A DNA stretch of 7,525 nucleotides from an uncultured Porphyromonas sp. (lineage in GTDB: Bacteria; Bacteroidota; Bacteroidia; Bacteroidales; Porphyromonadaceae): contig USJF01000058.1 in assembly GCA_900554935.1 (NCBI GenBank), positions 1 to 7,525 on the forward strand. The letters are read 5' to 3'. This document shows, in pieces, positions 6,432-7,525 of this stretch (the first letter of the stretch is position 1; each line of letters opens with the position of its first letter). The translations under genes were made by a program, and so were the position numbers. The notes under the pieces were generated by a model. The model ran no database searches. It saw only the letters and a program-made list of their open reading frames with translations, and was not told the DNA's origin.

Positions 6432-7525
6432 ATGGCCACCTACCGCCAAGCAAAAGACCTCACGAGAGGAGCGATCGGACCTCACCTAGTGCACCTCGCG
6501 CTACCAATACTAGGCACCTCCTTCATACAGATGCTCTACAGCTTCACCGATATGGCATGGCTGGGGCGCCTCTCCTCCGAAGCAGTGGCAGCAACAGGAG
6601 CCGCCTCGGTCTTTACCTGGATCGCCAGCTCACTCTCAATGCTCAATAAGGTAGCTGCCGAAGTGGGCGTCTCCAATGCACTTGGCCGAAAGGCAGAAGA
6701 TGAAGCCCGCCACTACGCCAGCCATACCTCTACCATCGCTATCATTATGGGTATCGGGATAATGGCCATCTATCTTTTATTCAATGGAGGACTAATAGGT
6801 ATCTATAAGCTCGAGCCCACTATCCACAAGATGGGAACCGACTACCTCACCATTGTTGCTCTCGGGATGCCCCTTATCTTTCCCACAGTTGCCTATACTG
6901 GCATCTACAATGCCACAGGGCACTCCAAGGTCCCTTTTGTCATCAGCACCATAGGGCTATTCCTCAATATGCTCCTCGACCCACTCCTTATCTTCGTAGC
7001 AGGTCTAGGAGTCAAAGGGGCAGCACTCGCCACCATCCTTTCACAAGGCATCGTGCTAGGGCTCTTCCTCCTACAGATGTACAGAGACCAGTTGCTAGGG
7101 GGGATCAAGATATTCACCAACCTTTCCAAAAGGATAGCCTACAACGTCCTACGCATCGGCACCCCCGTAGCAGTGATGAATAGTCTATTTGCCTTTATCA
7201 ACCTCACCCTTGGCCATCTCGCATCGCTCTATGGTGGGCACCTAGGAGTGATGGCACTCACCACTGGAGGGCAGCTCGAAGGACTCTGCTGGAATACTGC
7301 CCAAGGCTTTTCCACCGCGCTAAGTGCCTTCACGGGTCAAAACTATGGAGCCAATAAGCTGGATCGAATCTACAAAGGAGTGCGCTACACCCTCACCCTA
7401 TCGCTTATCGTAGGAATAATCGGCTTCTGCATCTACTTCTTTTGGGGCGAAGGGCTCTTTGCTCTCATTGTCCCAGAGAAAGCAGCCTACACAGTTGGAG
7501 GCATCTACCTCTCCATACAAGCAGT
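6432..7525 (+). CDS. MATE-family multidrug/Na+ (or H+) antiporter, 3' end outside window
   Basis: An open frame of 364 codons from ATG 6432 runs off the right edge, so the C terminus is missing (family members are about 440-460 residues). MATE proteins sit in the inner membrane and export drugs or metabolites in exchange for Na+ or H+. Visible signatures: LALPILGTSFIQMLYSFTD (22-40), placing Asp40 at the end of helix 1, then WLGRLSSEAVAATG; the family pattern NMLLDPLLIF (179-188) in helix 5; and TGQNYGA (301-307) in the second lobe. Hydrophobic stretches near 18-38, 98-118, 137-157, 168-190, 195-215, 240-260 and 320-338 fit the two-lobe, twelve-helix layout, about ten helices being inside the window. 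It begins 15 bases after rlmN without a Shine-Dalgarno and probably shares its transcript. Substrate and coupling ion cannot be read from sequence. Confidence 0.93.
   Translation, partial: MATYRQAKDLTRGAIGPHLVHLALPILGTSFIQMLYSFTDMAWLGRLSSEAVAATGAASVFTWIASSLSMLNKVAAEVGVSNALGRKAEDEARHYASHTSTIAIIMGIGIMAIYLLFNGGLIGIYKLEPTIHKMGTDYLTIVALGMPLIFPTVAYTGIYNATGHSKVPFVISTIGLFLNMLLDPLLIFVAGLGVKGAALATILSQGIVLGLFLLQMYRDQLLGGIKIFTNLSKRIAYNVLRIGTPVAVMNSLFAFINLTLGHLASLYGGHLGVMALTTGGQLEGLCWNTAQGFSTALSAFTGQNYGANKLDRIYKGVRYTLTLSLIVGIIGFCIYFFWGEGLFALIVPEKAAYTVGGIYLSIQA

Larger units (their letters stand above)
186..7525 (+). other. Putative five-gene operon: protease, yciH, addA, rlmN, MATE
   Basis: All five genes share one strand with spacings of 1, -4, 18 and 15 bases, and no hairpin followed by a T-run separates any pair. 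Co-transcription from the candidate promoter near 137 is therefore the simplest reading, with internal promoters possible inside the long addA frame. The operon continues beyond the right edge at least to the end of the MATE gene. The functions are not obviously one pathway, so shared growth control is more plausible than a shared complex. Confidence 0.6.

Overview
The window reads as chromosomal DNA from a member of the Bacteroidota. A Porphyromonas-like organism is my best guess. The reasons are the type of S41 protease and YciH proteins encoded, the lack of Shine-Dalgarno sequences before the genes, a promoter-like TAnnTTTG element, and roughly 45-50% G+C judged by eye. The genus assignment is inference, because no phylogenetic marker is present.

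Layout, left to right, all on the + strand. Positions 1-185 are non-coding, with a degenerate repeat of about 23 bp at the very edge and a candidate Bacteroidota-type promoter just before the first gene. They are followed by a secreted PDZ/S41 C-terminal processing protease (186-1835), a SUI1/YciH-family translation factor (1837-2178), an AddA-type helicase-nuclease (2175-5378), the 23S rRNA/tRNA adenine-C2 methyltransferase RlmN (5397-6416), and a MATE-family multidrug/Na+ antiporter cut off by the right edge (6432 to beyond 7525). Gaps between genes are 1, -4, 18 and 15 bases, and no terminator is visible, so the five genes are probably one operon or nested transcripts. The yciH stop and the addA start share an ATGA, which suggests translational coupling.

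The products do not form one pathway. They cover envelope proteolysis, translation initiation fidelity, double-strand-break repair, ribosome modification and export, and look like a housekeeping cluster. I see no mobile element, CRISPR array, RNA gene or defence island, and nothing that I can defend as a new system.

The most unusual signal is compositional. The + strand is strongly G-rich over C through the protease, yciH and the first part of addA, then becomes C-rich over G through the end of addA, rlmN and the MATE gene. The change happens inside the addA reading frame, at about 3500-4300, although all genes point the same way. This polarity fits converging replication forks (a terminus-like skew switch) or an old rearrangement breakpoint.
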